Assembly: GCF_023218175.1 (NCBI RefSeq)
Contig: NZ_JALPTH010000001.1
Coordinates: 360,462-424,461, forward strand
Reading direction: 5' to 3'
DNA length: 64,000 nt
DNA from: Streptomyces lichenis
GTDB lineage: Bacteria > Actinomycetota > Actinomycetes > Streptomycetales > Streptomycetaceae
Every line of letters starts with the position of its first letter. The first letter of the stretch is position 1. This document shows, piece by piece, positions 7,888-16,431 of this stretch. Below the pieces are notes generated by a model. It was not told the DNA's origin. It saw only the letters and a program-made list of their open reading frames with translations, and did not search any database. The translations under genes and the position numbers were made by a program.

Positions 7888-9117
7888 TCAGGCTGGATGG
7901 GCCGCACGGGCCCACGCGACGAGAACGGGCACACACCTCTCGGCGAAGTGCTCGTAGTCGTCCGGGGTGTTGTAGACATGGGCGGAGAGCCGCAGATAGC
8001 CGGTGCCGCCGAAGCTGGTGAAGGCCGCCTCCACGCCCAGTTCGCGGGCGACCCGGTCGCGCAGGGCGTCGGCCTCGACGCGGGTCGCGCCGAGACCGGC
8101 GGGCAGCCGGACCAGCCGCATGCCCGGGACGGGCGTACCGGCGTCGACGGGGCCGCCGGCCGAGGCCGCCTCGGTGAACGCGGCGGTGAGGATCCGCTCG
8201 GCGTAGCAGGCCAGGTCGTCCATATAGCGGCGGGCCGTCTCCCAGCCCCAGGACCGCTCGATGAAGTCCAGCGCCGTGGGCGCCGCCAGACAGGACGTGG
8301 CGTCCACCGTGCCCTGCTGGTCGAAGCGGTCGGGGTAGGGGTCGGCCGCGCCCCAGGAGTCGATCAGCGGGTGGAGGCGCTCGGCCAGGGGGCCCTGGGC
8401 TATCAAGGCCGCGGTGCCGCGCGGGGCGCAGCCCCACTTGTGGAGGTTGCCGACCCAGAAGTCGGCCGGAACACCGGCCAGCGGGGCGGCGATCAGGCCG
8501 GGGGAGTGCGCGGCGTCCACGAGGAACGGGATACCGCGCCGCCGCGCCTCCGCGCCGATCAGGTCCACCGGCATCCGGCGGGCCGTCGGCGAGGTGATCT
8601 GGTCCACCACGACCAGGCCGGTGTCCTCACTCCACTCGGCCACCACCGCCTCGTACGCCTGCTGTTCGTCGGCGTCCAGCGGCACCCTGGCCGTGCGTAC
8701 CCGGCCGCCCCAGCGCCGCGCGAGCCGTTCGGCGCCCAGGGTGACGGCCCCGTAGCCGTGGTCGGTGACCACGACCTCCCCGCCGGGGCGGTGCGGCAGG
8801 GCGGCGAGGACGACGCTGATGCCGGCGCTGGCGTTCGGCACCAGGGCGAGGGAGTCGGGGGAGGTGCGGAGGAAGGCCGCGAGCGGGACGCGGGTGGCGG
8901 CCAGCCGCTGCGGCAGCGCCGGGAACCACACCACCGGGGCGCGCTCCATCTCCGCCCGCAGCGCGTTCTGCCGCTCCTGCGCCACCAGCGGGACCGCCCC
9001 GAACGAGCCGTGGTTCAGATGCCGCAGCGCCGGGTCCAGCGACCACGCCGCCGCGGCGGGCCGGCCGTCGGGCAGGGTGAGGGGGCTCGGTGCGGTGATG
9101 ACCTCGGTCTCGCTCAT
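7888..9117 (-). CDS. PLP-dependent class V aminotransferase, isopenicillin-N-epimerase-like
   Basis: 409-residue fold-type I PLP enzyme. The opening LRHLNHGSFGAVP is typical of the CefD/isopenicillin N epimerase-like branch. Later come SAGISVVLAALPHRPGGEVVVTDHGYGAV, VVVDQITSPTARRMPVDLI, the FLVDAAHSPG aspartate motif, and NLHKWGCAPRG with the likely PLP lysine at residue 227. The C-terminal small domain ends with SFGGTGYLRLSAHVYNTPDDYEHFAERC. Related enzymes act as racemases, lyases or the ergothioneine C-S lyase EgtE; no egt genes are nearby, so the substrate is open. It is the first gene of a probable two-gene unit with the VPETH membrane protein. Confidence 0.88.
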   Translation of the reverse strand: MSETEVITAPSPLTLPDGRPAAAAWSLDPALRHLNHGSFGAVPLVAQERQNALRAEMERAPVVWFPALPQRLAATRVPLAAFLRTSPDSLALVPNASAGISVVLAALPHRPGGEVVVTDHGYGAVTLGAERLARRWGGRVRTARVPLDADEQQAYEAVVAEWSEDTGLVVVDQITSPTARRMPVDLIGAEARRRGIPFLVDAAHSPGLIAAPLAGVPADFWVGNLHKWGCAPRGTAALIAQGPLAERLHPLIDSWGAADPYPDRFDQQGTVDATSCLAAPTALDFIERSWGWETARRYMDDLACYAERILTAAFTEAASAGGPVDAGTPVPGMRLVRLPAGLGATRVEADALRDRVARELGVEAAFTSFGGTGYLRLSAHVYNTPDDYEHFAERCVPVLVAWARAAHPA

Positions 9118-9200
9118 ATGACCTCACTTCTGCCGTCTTTGGGCACGCCGGGACATCGGACGCCGAGCGGTGAGTCTTCCAGCCCGGGCGTGAGGGTGTC

Positions 9201-9545
9201 ATCGCCGGTCTCTCCCCGGCTCCCGGAGGTCAGGCGGGCCCCCTCTCCGTCATCGCACCGCCGCCGCTCGTCCTCCTCCTGGTCACGGTCTGCGCGGCCG
9301 TGTCGGTGGGGTCGGTCAGTGTGCCGCTGGGGACCGTCGTCAAGGTCCTCGCCGACCATCTGACCGGCCTCGGGACGCCCGCCGGCACCATGGACGACCA
9401 GATCGTGTGGAGCCTGCGGCTGCCGCGCGTCCTGCTGGCCGCCGCCGTCGGCGCGGGGCTCGCCGTCGTCGGCACCACCCTGCGGGCGACCGTCCGCAAC
9501 CCGCTCGCCGACCCCTCTGTGCTCGGGGTCTCCGCGGGCGCCGGG
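9201..9545 (+). pseudogene. 5' remnant of FecCD-type iron-siderophore ABC permease
   Basis: About 100 codons match the N-terminus of an FecCD/BtuC permease: a hydrophobic segment (PLVLLLVTVCAAVSVGSVSVPLG), the family block DDQIVWSLRLPRVLLAAAVGAGLAVVGTTLRATVRNPLADPSVLGVSAGA, then homology stops abruptly where the next helices should begin. A full permease has about 340 residues. The 16 codons after the break (9545-9592, LPEVAVWRAGTTPG then stop, in another frame) look like the tail of a different gene, so a deletion probably joined two genes. No convincing start codon with a ribosome-binding site is left. It may be a relic of the iron locus of the SIP gene. Confidence 0.8.
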
Positions 9546-9733
9546 CCCTGCCGGAGGTCGCCGTCTGGCGGGCGGGGACGACGCCGGGGTGAGGATGGCG
9601 GGCGTACGTCACGAGTACGCAAAGACCCCTCCGGACGCGAACCTGCCACTGGCCGAAACGCGTCCTCTGCCGCGAACATCATGCGCAACGAGGGCCGGCT
9701 GGGGAGCGGGCCCGCCAAGGGGGGGGACCCGTC

Positions 9734-10453
9734 ATGGCAGACAGCAGGACGAGAACCGGGACGGCGGCGCGGCCGAGACCGCGCGGGGCGTGGACGGCGG
9801 TGGCCGGTACGTGCCTGGCCGGTGTCATGGTGCTGGCGCTGACCGGCTGCGAGGGGGACGACGCGGGAGCGGCGGGAAGCCCGAGCACGCAGCCGGCATC
9901 CACCGCACCCGGCGCCGGAGCCTCTCCCACGGCGGACGCCGCCACCGGTGCCACGCCCACCGGCACGCCTTCGCCCGACGTCGACGACACCACCGCGGCC
10001 CCGCCGGCCGCCACGCCGACCGCGGCGGCCAAGCCGGTCGGCTCGGTCACACCCTCACCCTCGGCCAAGGGCGGAGGCGGAGGCGGCGGTGGGGCGGACG
10101 ACGGCTGCGACCACAAGATGCCGATCTCACCCGACGAGCTCGCCGTCTACCGCTACACCCCCGAGGGAGGGAGCCTCAGCCTGATCGTCAAGTACGGCAA
10201 CTGGGGCTGCCCCGAGCCGGACTCCGACGGGCCGCCCTTCGAGACGGTCGGCAAGGAGATCTGGCAGCCGCTCGACCAGGCCGCCCAGATCACGGTGACG
10301 ACCCCGATCGTGGAGAGCACGGAGAACCAGCCCATCGGGGTCCAGGAGTTCATCGACTGGCTGGACGCGCACCCCGACAGCGGGCTGGTGTTCGAGTACC
10401 ACCTCGGCGCCGACGGCGCCATCGACCGACTCGATCAGGTGTTCACTCCCTGA
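9734..10453 (+). CDS. Secreted lipoprotein, unknown function
   Basis: 239-residue lipoprotein. The N-terminus has a basic region, a hydrophobic core and a lipobox (VLALTGC, Cys at about residue 39). A disordered Ser/Thr/Pro/Ala linker and a run of eight or so glycines lead to a C-terminal domain of about 110 residues (DGCDHKMPISPDELAVYRYTPEGGSLSLIV... VFEYHLGADGAIDRLDQVF). Two further cysteines may form a disulfide. A strong purine-rich ribosome-binding site precedes the ATG. No known domain is recognised; it is probably anchored outside the membrane. Confidence 0.8.
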   Translation: MADSRTRTGTAARPRPRGAWTAVAGTCLAGVMVLALTGCEGDDAGAAGSPSTQPASTAPGAGASPTADAATGATPTGTPSPDVDDTTAAPPAATPTAAAKPVGSVTPSPSAKGGGGGGGGADDGCDHKMPISPDELAVYRYTPEGGSLSLIVKYGNWGCPEPDSDGPPFETVGKEIWQPLDQAAQITVTTPIVESTENQPIGVQEFIDWLDAHPDSGLVFEYHLGADGAIDRLDQVFTP

Positions 10454-10495
10454 CCCGCTGAGCGGCGGGTCTGCCGCGTCTCACCTCTCGGTTCG

Positions 10496-10527
10496 CCGGT
10501 GGCCGTGCCGGCGCCATGGGCCACCGG
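10496..10527. terminator. Candidate hairpin between convergent genes
   Basis: Inverted repeat of 9 bp (CCGGTGGCC at 10496-10504 and GGCCACCGG at 10519-10527) with a 14-base GC-rich loop, between the lipoprotein gene and the convergent secreted-protein gene. Confidence 0.5.
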
Positions 10528-10556
10528 AAGCCGGCCAGGTCCCGGGCGACCGGCGG

Positions 10557-12137
10557 CTATGCGGGCGGGGGGCCGTTGACGCAGCGGGTGCGGGTGCACA
10601 CCTCGGCATCCTTGGCCACATAGGGGTCGGTCCCGTTGCCGGAAGCCAGATAGGTGATGTCGACCCTGGTCACGCCGCCGGGGACGGTGGAGAAGTCGAA
10701 GAGGTCGTCCCAGGCCCGGGTGGTGGCCGTGCACAGCGGACTGGAGGAGCGGTCCTGGGTCGAGCCGTCCGCCCCGGTGGCCCGCATCAGCAGCTTGCGG
10801 CAGCCGCTGACCACCTTGTTGTCGGTCTCGAAGGTGACAGACCGGTTGAGCCAGGTCAGCTTGCCGGTGGCGGTACTGGCGCCGTGGGACACCGTGAAGT
10901 CGGTGGACTCGGGCGGGTCGGGCGGCTCGACCAGTACGGGTTTCAGCGCGGGGACCGACACCATGTCGAAGACGCCGTAGTAGTAGCCGTTCCAGTCGTT
11001 GCTGGGCTTGCCGGTGTCGGTCTTGACGTGGGTGAACGCCTCGGCGCCGACCCAGCCCTGGAAGCGGCCGGCGTCGTCGATGACCTGGAGCATCGGCCGC
11101 GGATGGGAGTTGTGGAGGTAGCACTTGCCGTCCACGGGCTTGCCCGCCAGGCCCTGGCACCAGTACTCCTCGGTGTTGCGCCGCCCGTCGCCCACCTCGC
11201 CGATGTAGCGCACCCGGGTGGCCGGGGCGTCCTGGTCCTGCCACGCCTTGCGGCAGGTGCCCGCGCCCTGCTGGAGGAAGCCCATGCAGGCACCGGAGGC
11301 GCATCGGCGCCAGGGCTTGTCGTTGGTGCCGCCGATGCGGCTGAACGTCCAGTCGCCGCCGGTGCCCTCCCGGCCGACGCCCGCGCCCGCGGCCCGCACA
11401 TAGGCGCCCTTGTACATCTGGGTGCTGTACGCGGGGTCGGTGAGCAGGGTGTCCACGCCCACCCGGCTGCCGCTGTCCAGCGAGTGGTTGCTGCCGTAGC
11501 CGACGCCGAAGGTCGCGCCGTAGTCGGAGAACGGGTCCTCGTCACCCGGCATGGTCACCGAGGTCGTCCTGCCGTAGTAGGTCGGGCTGGTGATCCGCGC
11601 GACGCCGCCGGAGGCCAGGCCGCTCTGCACGTTCCAGTATTCGGTGAGCGCCCGGCCCGAGGGTCGTCCCACCGACGCGCCCCCGGTCCAGGTCACCCTG
11701 AGCCGGCCGTCGGCGGTGGAGTCGTAGACGCCGGTGTACGAGCCGGCCGGGGCGCCGCGGAAGCCCGCGACCGTGCGCACCGAGCAGTTGGGCACCTCAG
11801 GCGCCCCGCAGTCCGCCCGCATGGCGTCCTCACGCATCGGGTTCGCCTTCTCGGTCCAGTACCAGAAATCGGTGGTGACCGTCCCGTCGGCGGCGAACCG
11901 GTAGTACCCGAGCCGCACCCAGTTGTCCTCGTCCTCCGGCTGGGAGCCGGTGGCGAGACCGCCGACCGAGACGACCCAGTTCCGCTTCCCGCCGGGCGGC
12001 GCCGGGGCGGCCTGCGCCGCACCCGCCGAGCCGACGACCGAGAAGACGGCGGAGGCGGTCAGCACGACGAACCCCAGCAGGGCCGCCGCACCCCGCTCCC
12101 ACCACCGCGCCCGTGGCTGTCCCGCGTTCCCGCCCAC
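10557..12137 (-). CDS. Large two-domain secreted protein (large + small domain)
   Basis: 526-residue exported protein of unknown function. GTG start at 12137; signal peptide GAAALLGFVVLTASAVFSVVGSAGAAQA. The first domain (about residues 48-405) shares many identical blocks with the protein at 13325-14503: NWVRxGYYxFA, TVTTxFW, ATFGxGYGSN, RRNTEEYWCQGLA, NSHPRPxLQVxDDAGRFQGW, VGAEAFT and GVFDMVS. The last 115 residues (from STDFTVSHGAS) resemble the two small secreted proteins at 12220-12672 and 12722-13165 (TGxxTWxNRxV, CR, C, VPGG). So this protein is a fusion of both building blocks. Several cysteines suggest disulfides. No catalytic motif recognised; an adhesive or inhibitor role is possible but unproven. 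Confidence 0.85.
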   Translation of the reverse strand: MGGNAGQPRARWWERGAAALLGFVVLTASAVFSVVGSAGAAQAAPAPPGGKRNWVVSVGGLATGSQPEDEDNWVRLGYYRFAADGTVTTDFWYWTEKANPMREDAMRADCGAPEVPNCSVRTVAGFRGAPAGSYTGVYDSTADGRLRVTWTGGASVGRPSGRALTEYWNVQSGLASGGVARITSPTYYGRTTSVTMPGDEDPFSDYGATFGVGYGSNHSLDSGSRVGVDTLLTDPAYSTQMYKGAYVRAAGAGVGREGTGGDWTFSRIGGTNDKPWRRCASGACMGFLQQGAGTCRKAWQDQDAPATRVRYIGEVGDGRRNTEEYWCQGLAGKPVDGKCYLHNSHPRPMLQVIDDAGRFQGWVGAEAFTHVKTDTGKPSNDWNGYYYGVFDMVSVPALKPVLVEPPDPPESTDFTVSHGASTATGKLTWLNRSVTFETDNKVVSGCRKLLMRATGADGSTQDRSSSPLCTATTRAWDDLFDFSTVPGGVTRVDITYLASGNGTDPYVAKDAEVCTRTRCVNGPPPA

Positions 12138-12219
12138 TTCGCTGACTCCAGGAGTTCCAGGGCCGCGCCGTCCACGATCCCGGACGGCGCGGCCGATATG
12201 CGGATTGTCGCTCGTACGG

Positions 12220-12672
12220 TCAGTGCGTGCCGTCGTCGCAGCCGCCGGGGTAGCAGAAGATGCCCACGAGGCCGTCGCGCTCGGAGTCGGGCGTGGTGGC
12301 GGTGGCCTTCTGCTGGAGGTTGAACCAGACGTAGGCGGGGCCGCCGGCGACCTTGGTGTCCAGGGTCGTCTTGTAGGCGTGCTTGCCGGCCGAGCACTTC
12401 CAGCTGCTGCTCGCCGCGGCGAGCGTGCGGCCCTGGCTGTCCCGGGCCTCGGCGTACACGCGGCGGCAGCTACCGGCCCCCTCGGGGACGTAGTTGACCC
12501 CCTCGGTGATGACGGTGCGGTTGGTCCAGGTGTTGGTGCCGGTCACCGTGGCGGCGCCGTAGGACAGGGTGAAATAGCTGGGGTCCGAGGTGGCGTGGGC
12601 CGGTCCGACGGCCAGGACGGTGGCCGCGACGGCGGCGGTGAAGGTGCTGAGGGCGAGACCCGGCTTCCTCAT
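12220..12672 (-). CDS. Small secreted Cys-containing protein A
   Basis: 150-residue exported protein: signal peptide (LALSTFTAAVAATVLAVGPAHA), then a single domain of about 120 residues with YFTLSYGAATVTGTNTWTNRTV, EGAGSCRRVYAEARD, SSSWKCSAGKHAY and a C-terminal FCYPGGCDD. The four mature cysteines probably form two disulfides. It is a close paralogue of the protein at 12722-13165 and resembles the C-terminal domain of the 526-residue protein. It could be controlled with its neighbours, all on the same strand with short gaps (49-159 bases). Function unknown; not a recognisable enzyme. Confidence 0.85.
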   Translation of the reverse strand: MRKPGLALSTFTAAVAATVLAVGPAHATSDPSYFTLSYGAATVTGTNTWTNRTVITEGVNYVPEGAGSCRRVYAEARDSQGRTLAAASSSWKCSAGKHAYKTTLDTKVAGGPAYVWFNLQQKATATTPDSERDGLVGIFCYPGGCDDGTH

Positions 12673-12721
12673 GGGAGTGCCTTCCGAGACGGGTGAACGG
12701 GGTGGGGTGTGCGGGCGCGGG

Positions 12722-13165
12722 TCAGCTGCAACCGCTGTTACGGGTGCAGAAGACCTCTCCGAGATAGGTGGCCTGCGTGTCGGGCGAGGTCGCGGACGGC
12801 TTCTGCTGCCACGCGAACCCGACGAACGCCGGTCCGCCGGGGACCTGGGTGGCCAGCTCCGTCCCGTACGGGTGCTTGCCGGCCGAGCACTTCCAGCTGC
12901 TGCTGGCCTCGGCCAGGGTGGTGCTGTTCGCGTCGTAGGCCCGGGCGATCACCCGCCGGCAGCTTCCGGCGCCCTGGGGGACGTAGTTGACGCCCTCGGT
13001 GGTGACGGTGCGGTTGCTCCAGGTGTTGGTGCCGGTGAGCGTGGCCGCGCCGTAGGAGAGGGTGAAGGTGTTCACCTCGCCCGCGGCATGGGCCGAGGGG
13101 GCGGCGAAGAGGGACGCGGCCGCGACGGCGGCGAGCAGTCCGGCGGAGAACGTGGAGGTGCGCAT
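12722..13165 (-). CDS. Small secreted Cys-containing protein B
   Basis: 147-residue exported paralogue of the previous gene. Start chosen at 13165 (MRTSTFSAGLLAAVAAASLFAAPSAHA), preceded by AGAAGGAAA as ribosome-binding site; an upstream in-frame ATG would add a charged, non-signal stretch. The mature part repeats the same blocks (NTFTLSYGAATLTGTNTWSNRTV, GAGSCRRVIARAYD, SSSWKCSAGKHPY) and ends VFCTRNSGCS, giving four cysteines at matching places. The tandem arrangement suggests duplication of one small secreted module. Confidence 0.87.
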   Translation of the reverse strand: MRTSTFSAGLLAAVAAASLFAAPSAHAAGEVNTFTLSYGAATLTGTNTWSNRTVTTEGVNYVPQGAGSCRRVIARAYDANSTTLAEASSSWKCSAGKHPYGTELATQVPGGPAFVGFAWQQKPSATSPDTQATYLGEVFCTRNSGCS

Positions 13166-13324
13166 GGGTTTCCTTCTCTCTGTCGGGTGTGGCGAGGGTT
13201 TCGGGGTCGACAAGTCGACCCGTGTGCGGTTCGGCTCCGCCGCCTGTTCCGCGTCCGGGCTGAAGACGGACAGCGGGTGGGCGGCGAGCGCTCGGTGAAT
13301 GGTCAGTGAGTGGTCAGCGCGTGG

Positions 13325-14503
13325 TCAGCGGCCGGCCGGGGGCTTCTGGTCCACGGGGAGCCGGGGTTTCAGATCGGCGGAGACCATGTCGAAGACGCCC
13401 CAGTAGCCGGCGGCCCAGGTCCCGGTGGGCCTGTTGGTGCGGGTGTCCACCTCGGTGAACGCCTCGGCGCCCACCCAGCCCTGGAAGCGGCCGGCGTCGT
13501 CGACCACCTGGAGGAGGGGGCGGGGATGCGAGTTGTACGGGTAGCACGTGGCCTTCTGGGCCAGCCCCTGGCACCAGTACTCCTCGGTGTTGCGCCGGCC
13601 GCCCCCGACCTCGGCCAGATAGCGGACGCGGTTCTTGTTCAACGGGTCGTCGCAGCCGGTGGGATGCTGGAGGTACCCCATGCACGGGGCGCTTCCGCAC
13701 AGCCGCCAGCCCTGCGGGCCACCGAAGGACCAGTCGCCGCCGGTCTGTTCGCGTCCCACGACGCCGGTCTTCCGGTCCCCGTTTCCCTTGGCGACCACGA
13801 ACGCGCCTTTGTACGTCCGGGAGTTGTAGCGCGCGTCGGTCACCAGGTCCTTCATGGCGGCGCGGCTCTCCCGGTCGAGCGCGGCGTTGCTGCCGTAGCC
13901 GATGCCGAAGGTGGCCGTGTAGCTGGAGAAGGCGCCCGGTGCCGGCACCGGCACCCGCTCGGTCAGCACCGGGCCGTAGAACGTGGGGCTGAGCATGCGC
14001 GCGGCGGTGCCGCCGGCCAGTGCCCCCTCGACGGTCCAGTGCTCGGTCAGGGGCTCTGCGAGTGGGTTGCCCGCCTCGTCACCGGTCCAGGTCACGGTCA
14101 GCCGGCCGTCGGAGGCGTAGGTGTAGCTACCTCGGAAGCCGCCGCTGGGAGCACCGGTGAAGCCCTCCACCGTACGGATGGGGCAGCGGGGCACCGTCCC
14201 TCCGCAGTCGGCCTCCATGGTGTCGGCGCGCATCGGCTGGTCCCGCTGGTTCCAGTTCCAGAAGCTGGTGGTGACCGTGGAGTCGGGGGCGAAGGTGTAG
14301 TAGCCGATCCGCACCCAGTTGCGGAAGTTGGTCTTGGCGGACGTGTCCAGACCGCCCACCGCGACCACCCAGTGGGCCTTCCCTCCAGGCAGTGCCGCGG
14401 CGGCCCCGGCGGGTTGGGCGGCGACCAGCGCCGCCGCGACCACCAGCAGGGCGAGCAGGGCGCTCGTCATACGCCGGGTGATCCCCTCCCGCGCGTCATC
14501 CAT
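13325..14503 (-). CDS. Large secreted protein, single large domain
   Basis: About 392 residues from the ATG at 14503; other in-frame starts at 14542 (GTG) and 14470 (ATG) are possible. The start chosen gives a standard signal peptide (MTSALLALLVVAAALVAAQPAGA after a short basic region). It is the stand-alone version of the large domain of the 526-residue protein: NWVRIGYYTFAPDSTVTTSFW, YTATFGIGYGSN, RRNTEEYWCQGLA, NSHPRPLLQV, VGAEAFTEVDTRTNRPTGTW, GVFDMVS. It then stops, with no small C-terminal domain. About eight conserved cysteines. No family recognised. Confidence 0.82.
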   Translation of the reverse strand: MDDAREGITRRMTSALLALLVVAAALVAAQPAGAAAALPGGKAHWVVAVGGLDTSAKTNFRNWVRIGYYTFAPDSTVTTSFWNWNQRDQPMRADTMEADCGGTVPRCPIRTVEGFTGAPSGGFRGSYTYASDGRLTVTWTGDEAGNPLAEPLTEHWTVEGALAGGTAARMLSPTFYGPVLTERVPVPAPGAFSSYTATFGIGYGSNAALDRESRAAMKDLVTDARYNSRTYKGAFVVAKGNGDRKTGVVGREQTGGDWSFGGPQGWRLCGSAPCMGYLQHPTGCDDPLNKNRVRYLAEVGGGRRNTEEYWCQGLAQKATCYPYNSHPRPLLQVVDDAGRFQGWVGAEAFTEVDTRTNRPTGTWAAGYWGVFDMVSADLKPRLPVDQKPPAGR

Positions 14504-14786
14504 ACCGGTCCCAGCCCCCCTGGCCCCCTCGGGCCGTCCCACGTGTCCACGGCGGCTGCCGCGTACCGGGCCCTGGTCGGCGGTCCGGCACCTGTCTTCA
14601 CCCGCACCCCCCGGACGGGTTCGCGGTCCAGGGGGTGACGGTGGTCACGTCGGATGACCGGGTGCTGCCGTGAACCCCGTCGGGGGCTTCGGGTAAGGAG
14701 GGGTGTCGCACCCCACCCGGGGGAGGACCACCGGGCAAGTGGGGGGTGCGGCCGAACAATGTCCTCGCGGTCCAGACGGAGATGAT

Positions 14787-15389
14787 GTGAACGGGCCCCC
14801 CGGCCAGGCCGACGACGCCTCGGTGATCGCCGGTTCGCTGACGCGACCGGAGCTGTTCGGCGAGCTGTTCCAGCGGTACGCCGCCGAGATCCACCGGTAC
14901 GCTGCGCGCCGGCTGGGGGAGGACGCCGCCGAGGACATCACCGCCGACACCTTCCTGGCCGCCTTCCGGATGCGCCGCCGCTACGACCTGGACCGTCCGA
15001 GCGCGCTGCCCTGGCTGTACGGCATCGCCGCCAACCTGATCGGCAAGCAGCGCCGGGCCGAGGTACGGGGACTGCGCGCCCTGGCCCGGTGCGGGCACGA
15101 CCCGGTCGCCGACTCGTGGACCGACCGGGCGGACAACCGGGTCACCGCCCAGTCGGCGAACGCCGCACTGGCCGCCGCGCTCGCGGACCTGTCGCCGGGG
15201 GACCGGCATGTGCTGCTGCTGGTCGCCTGGTCCGAGCTGGGCTACGCGGAGGTGGCCGAGGCCTTGCGCATACCCGTCGGCACCGTACGCTCACGCCTCC
15301 ACCGGGCCCGCAGAAAGCTGCGGGAGGCCCTGGGTGAATCCGACCCCGCCCTCGTGTGGGGTTTCCGAGGAGTGGTCGAAGGTGGATGA
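14787..15389 (+). CDS. ECF RNA polymerase sigma factor
   Basis: 200-residue group 4 sigma factor. Region 2: LFGELFQRYAAEIHRYAARRLG, ITADTFLAAFRMRRRYD, ALPWLYGIAANLIGKQRR. Region 4: LADLSPGDRHVLLLVAWSELGYAEVAEALRIPVGTVRSRLHRARRKLREAL, a complete helix-turn-helix. GTG start at 14787 is preceded by GGAG at 5 bases; upstream in-frame codons do not look coding. It overlaps the next gene by 8 bases, so it is expressed with a membrane protein that may hold it inactive. It is divergent from the secreted-protein cluster, so control of that cluster by this sigma is a reasonable but untested idea. Confidence 0.92.
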   Translation: MNGPPGQADDASVIAGSLTRPELFGELFQRYAAEIHRYAARRLGEDAAEDITADTFLAAFRMRRRYDLDRPSALPWLYGIAANLIGKQRRAEVRGLRALARCGHDPVADSWTDRADNRVTAQSANAALAAALADLSPGDRHVLLLVAWSELGYAEVAEALRIPVGTVRSRLHRARRKLREALGESDPALVWGFRGVVEGG

Positions 15390-16395
15390 GATGGCGCGGC
15401 TGCGGCGGTTCAGGGCGGAGGCGCCGGACCCCGATCCCGCGCGGCTCGCCTCCGCCCGGAGGCGGCTGCAGCAGAGGCTGGACAGCCATCAGCCGCGCCG
15501 CCGGAACGCCGGCTGGTGGCTGACTTCCCTGGCGACGGCCGCCGCCGTGTCGGTCGTGGCGTTCCTCTGCGCCCTGCCCCTCCGGTCCGCCGGCGCGCCG
15601 GCCGACCCCGCGACCCCGGTGCCGCAGGCACACCGGTGGGTGTACCAGGAGGTCCGGTGGGACACCTGGGACTGCGCCTCGGGAGCGAGCACCTCCGGCT
15701 TCAGCGAGGTGGGCCCGTTCGACCTCGGCCCCGCCGCGCCCCGCTGCCGCGCCGAGCCCGCGCGTCAGGTGCGCCGGGACAAGTGGGTGCGCTACGACGG
15801 CGGAGCGCTGGCCATGCCCGCCGGGCCCTCCGGCCGTCCGGGTGACGTGGACGTGTGGGAGGGCCGCTACCAGGGCGGTTGGCAGATGCTCTCCCCCGAC
15901 GCCTCGGACCGGCTGGTCGCGGACCTGCCCGCGGACCGGGCGGCCGCCCTGCGGATGATCCGGGCCCGGTCGGTGCCGGACCAACTCGTCGGAGCCGGGC
16001 GGTCCACCGCCGCCCAACGCGACTTCAGCAAGATCGTCGAGCTGATGGCCGGGGCCTCCGACATCGCGGACGGCAAGGCGGTCCTGCTCCGGGACCTCGT
16101 CGCGGGACTGGCAGGGGCGACCGCGCCGGTCCGGGTGACCGACGGAGCGGGCCGTCCCGCACTGGCGCTCGGCGTGGACGGCTACGCGCGGGACTACTCG
16201 GACGAGCGCAACGCCCTCCAGGTGCTGCTGGACCCGGACACCTTCGCCTACCGGGGCGTCCGCTATGTGGCGGGCGTCGACTACCGCGTGGGCGGCGGGA
16301 GTTCCGGCGGCCCCTTCGTGCGCGAGGGCACCGTGGTCGCCACCGCCACCCGGCTTCGGACCGAGGTGGTCGACACCTCCGGGACCCGGCCCTGA
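15382..16395 (+). CDS. CU044_5270-like membrane protein, putative anti-sigma partner
   Basis: 337 residues. It starts VDEMARLRRFRAEAPDPDPARLASARRRL, the standard opening of the actinobacterial CU044_5270 family often placed after ECF sigma genes. One membrane helix (WWLTSLATAAAVSVVAFLCALPL, about residues 44-66) is followed by an extracytoplasmic domain of 270 residues ending VDTSGTRP. No zinc anti-sigma HxxxCxxC motif is present, so if it restrains the sigma factor it does so through its short cytoplasmic N-terminus. The GTG start overlaps the sigma gene by 8 bases, which ensures coupled synthesis. Confidence 0.82.
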   Translation: MDEMARLRRFRAEAPDPDPARLASARRRLQQRLDSHQPRRRNAGWWLTSLATAAAVSVVAFLCALPLRSAGAPADPATPVPQAHRWVYQEVRWDTWDCASGASTSGFSEVGPFDLGPAAPRCRAEPARQVRRDKWVRYDGGALAMPAGPSGRPGDVDVWEGRYQGGWQMLSPDASDRLVADLPADRAAALRMIRARSVPDQLVGAGRSTAAQRDFSKIVELMAGASDIADGKAVLLRDLVAGLAGATAPVRVTDGAGRPALALGVDGYARDYSDERNALQVLLDPDTFAYRGVRYVAGVDYRVGGGSSGGPFVREGTVVATATRLRTEVVDTSGTRP

Positions 16396-16431
16396 CCCTC
16401 CGCCGCACGGCGCCCCGCGGCGCGGCGGCTC

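Noticed and set aside
7878..7979. Longer N-terminus for the VPETH membrane protein
   Set aside because: It would overlap the aminotransferase by about 90 bases; the GTG at 7877 just after that stop is more economical, though not proven.
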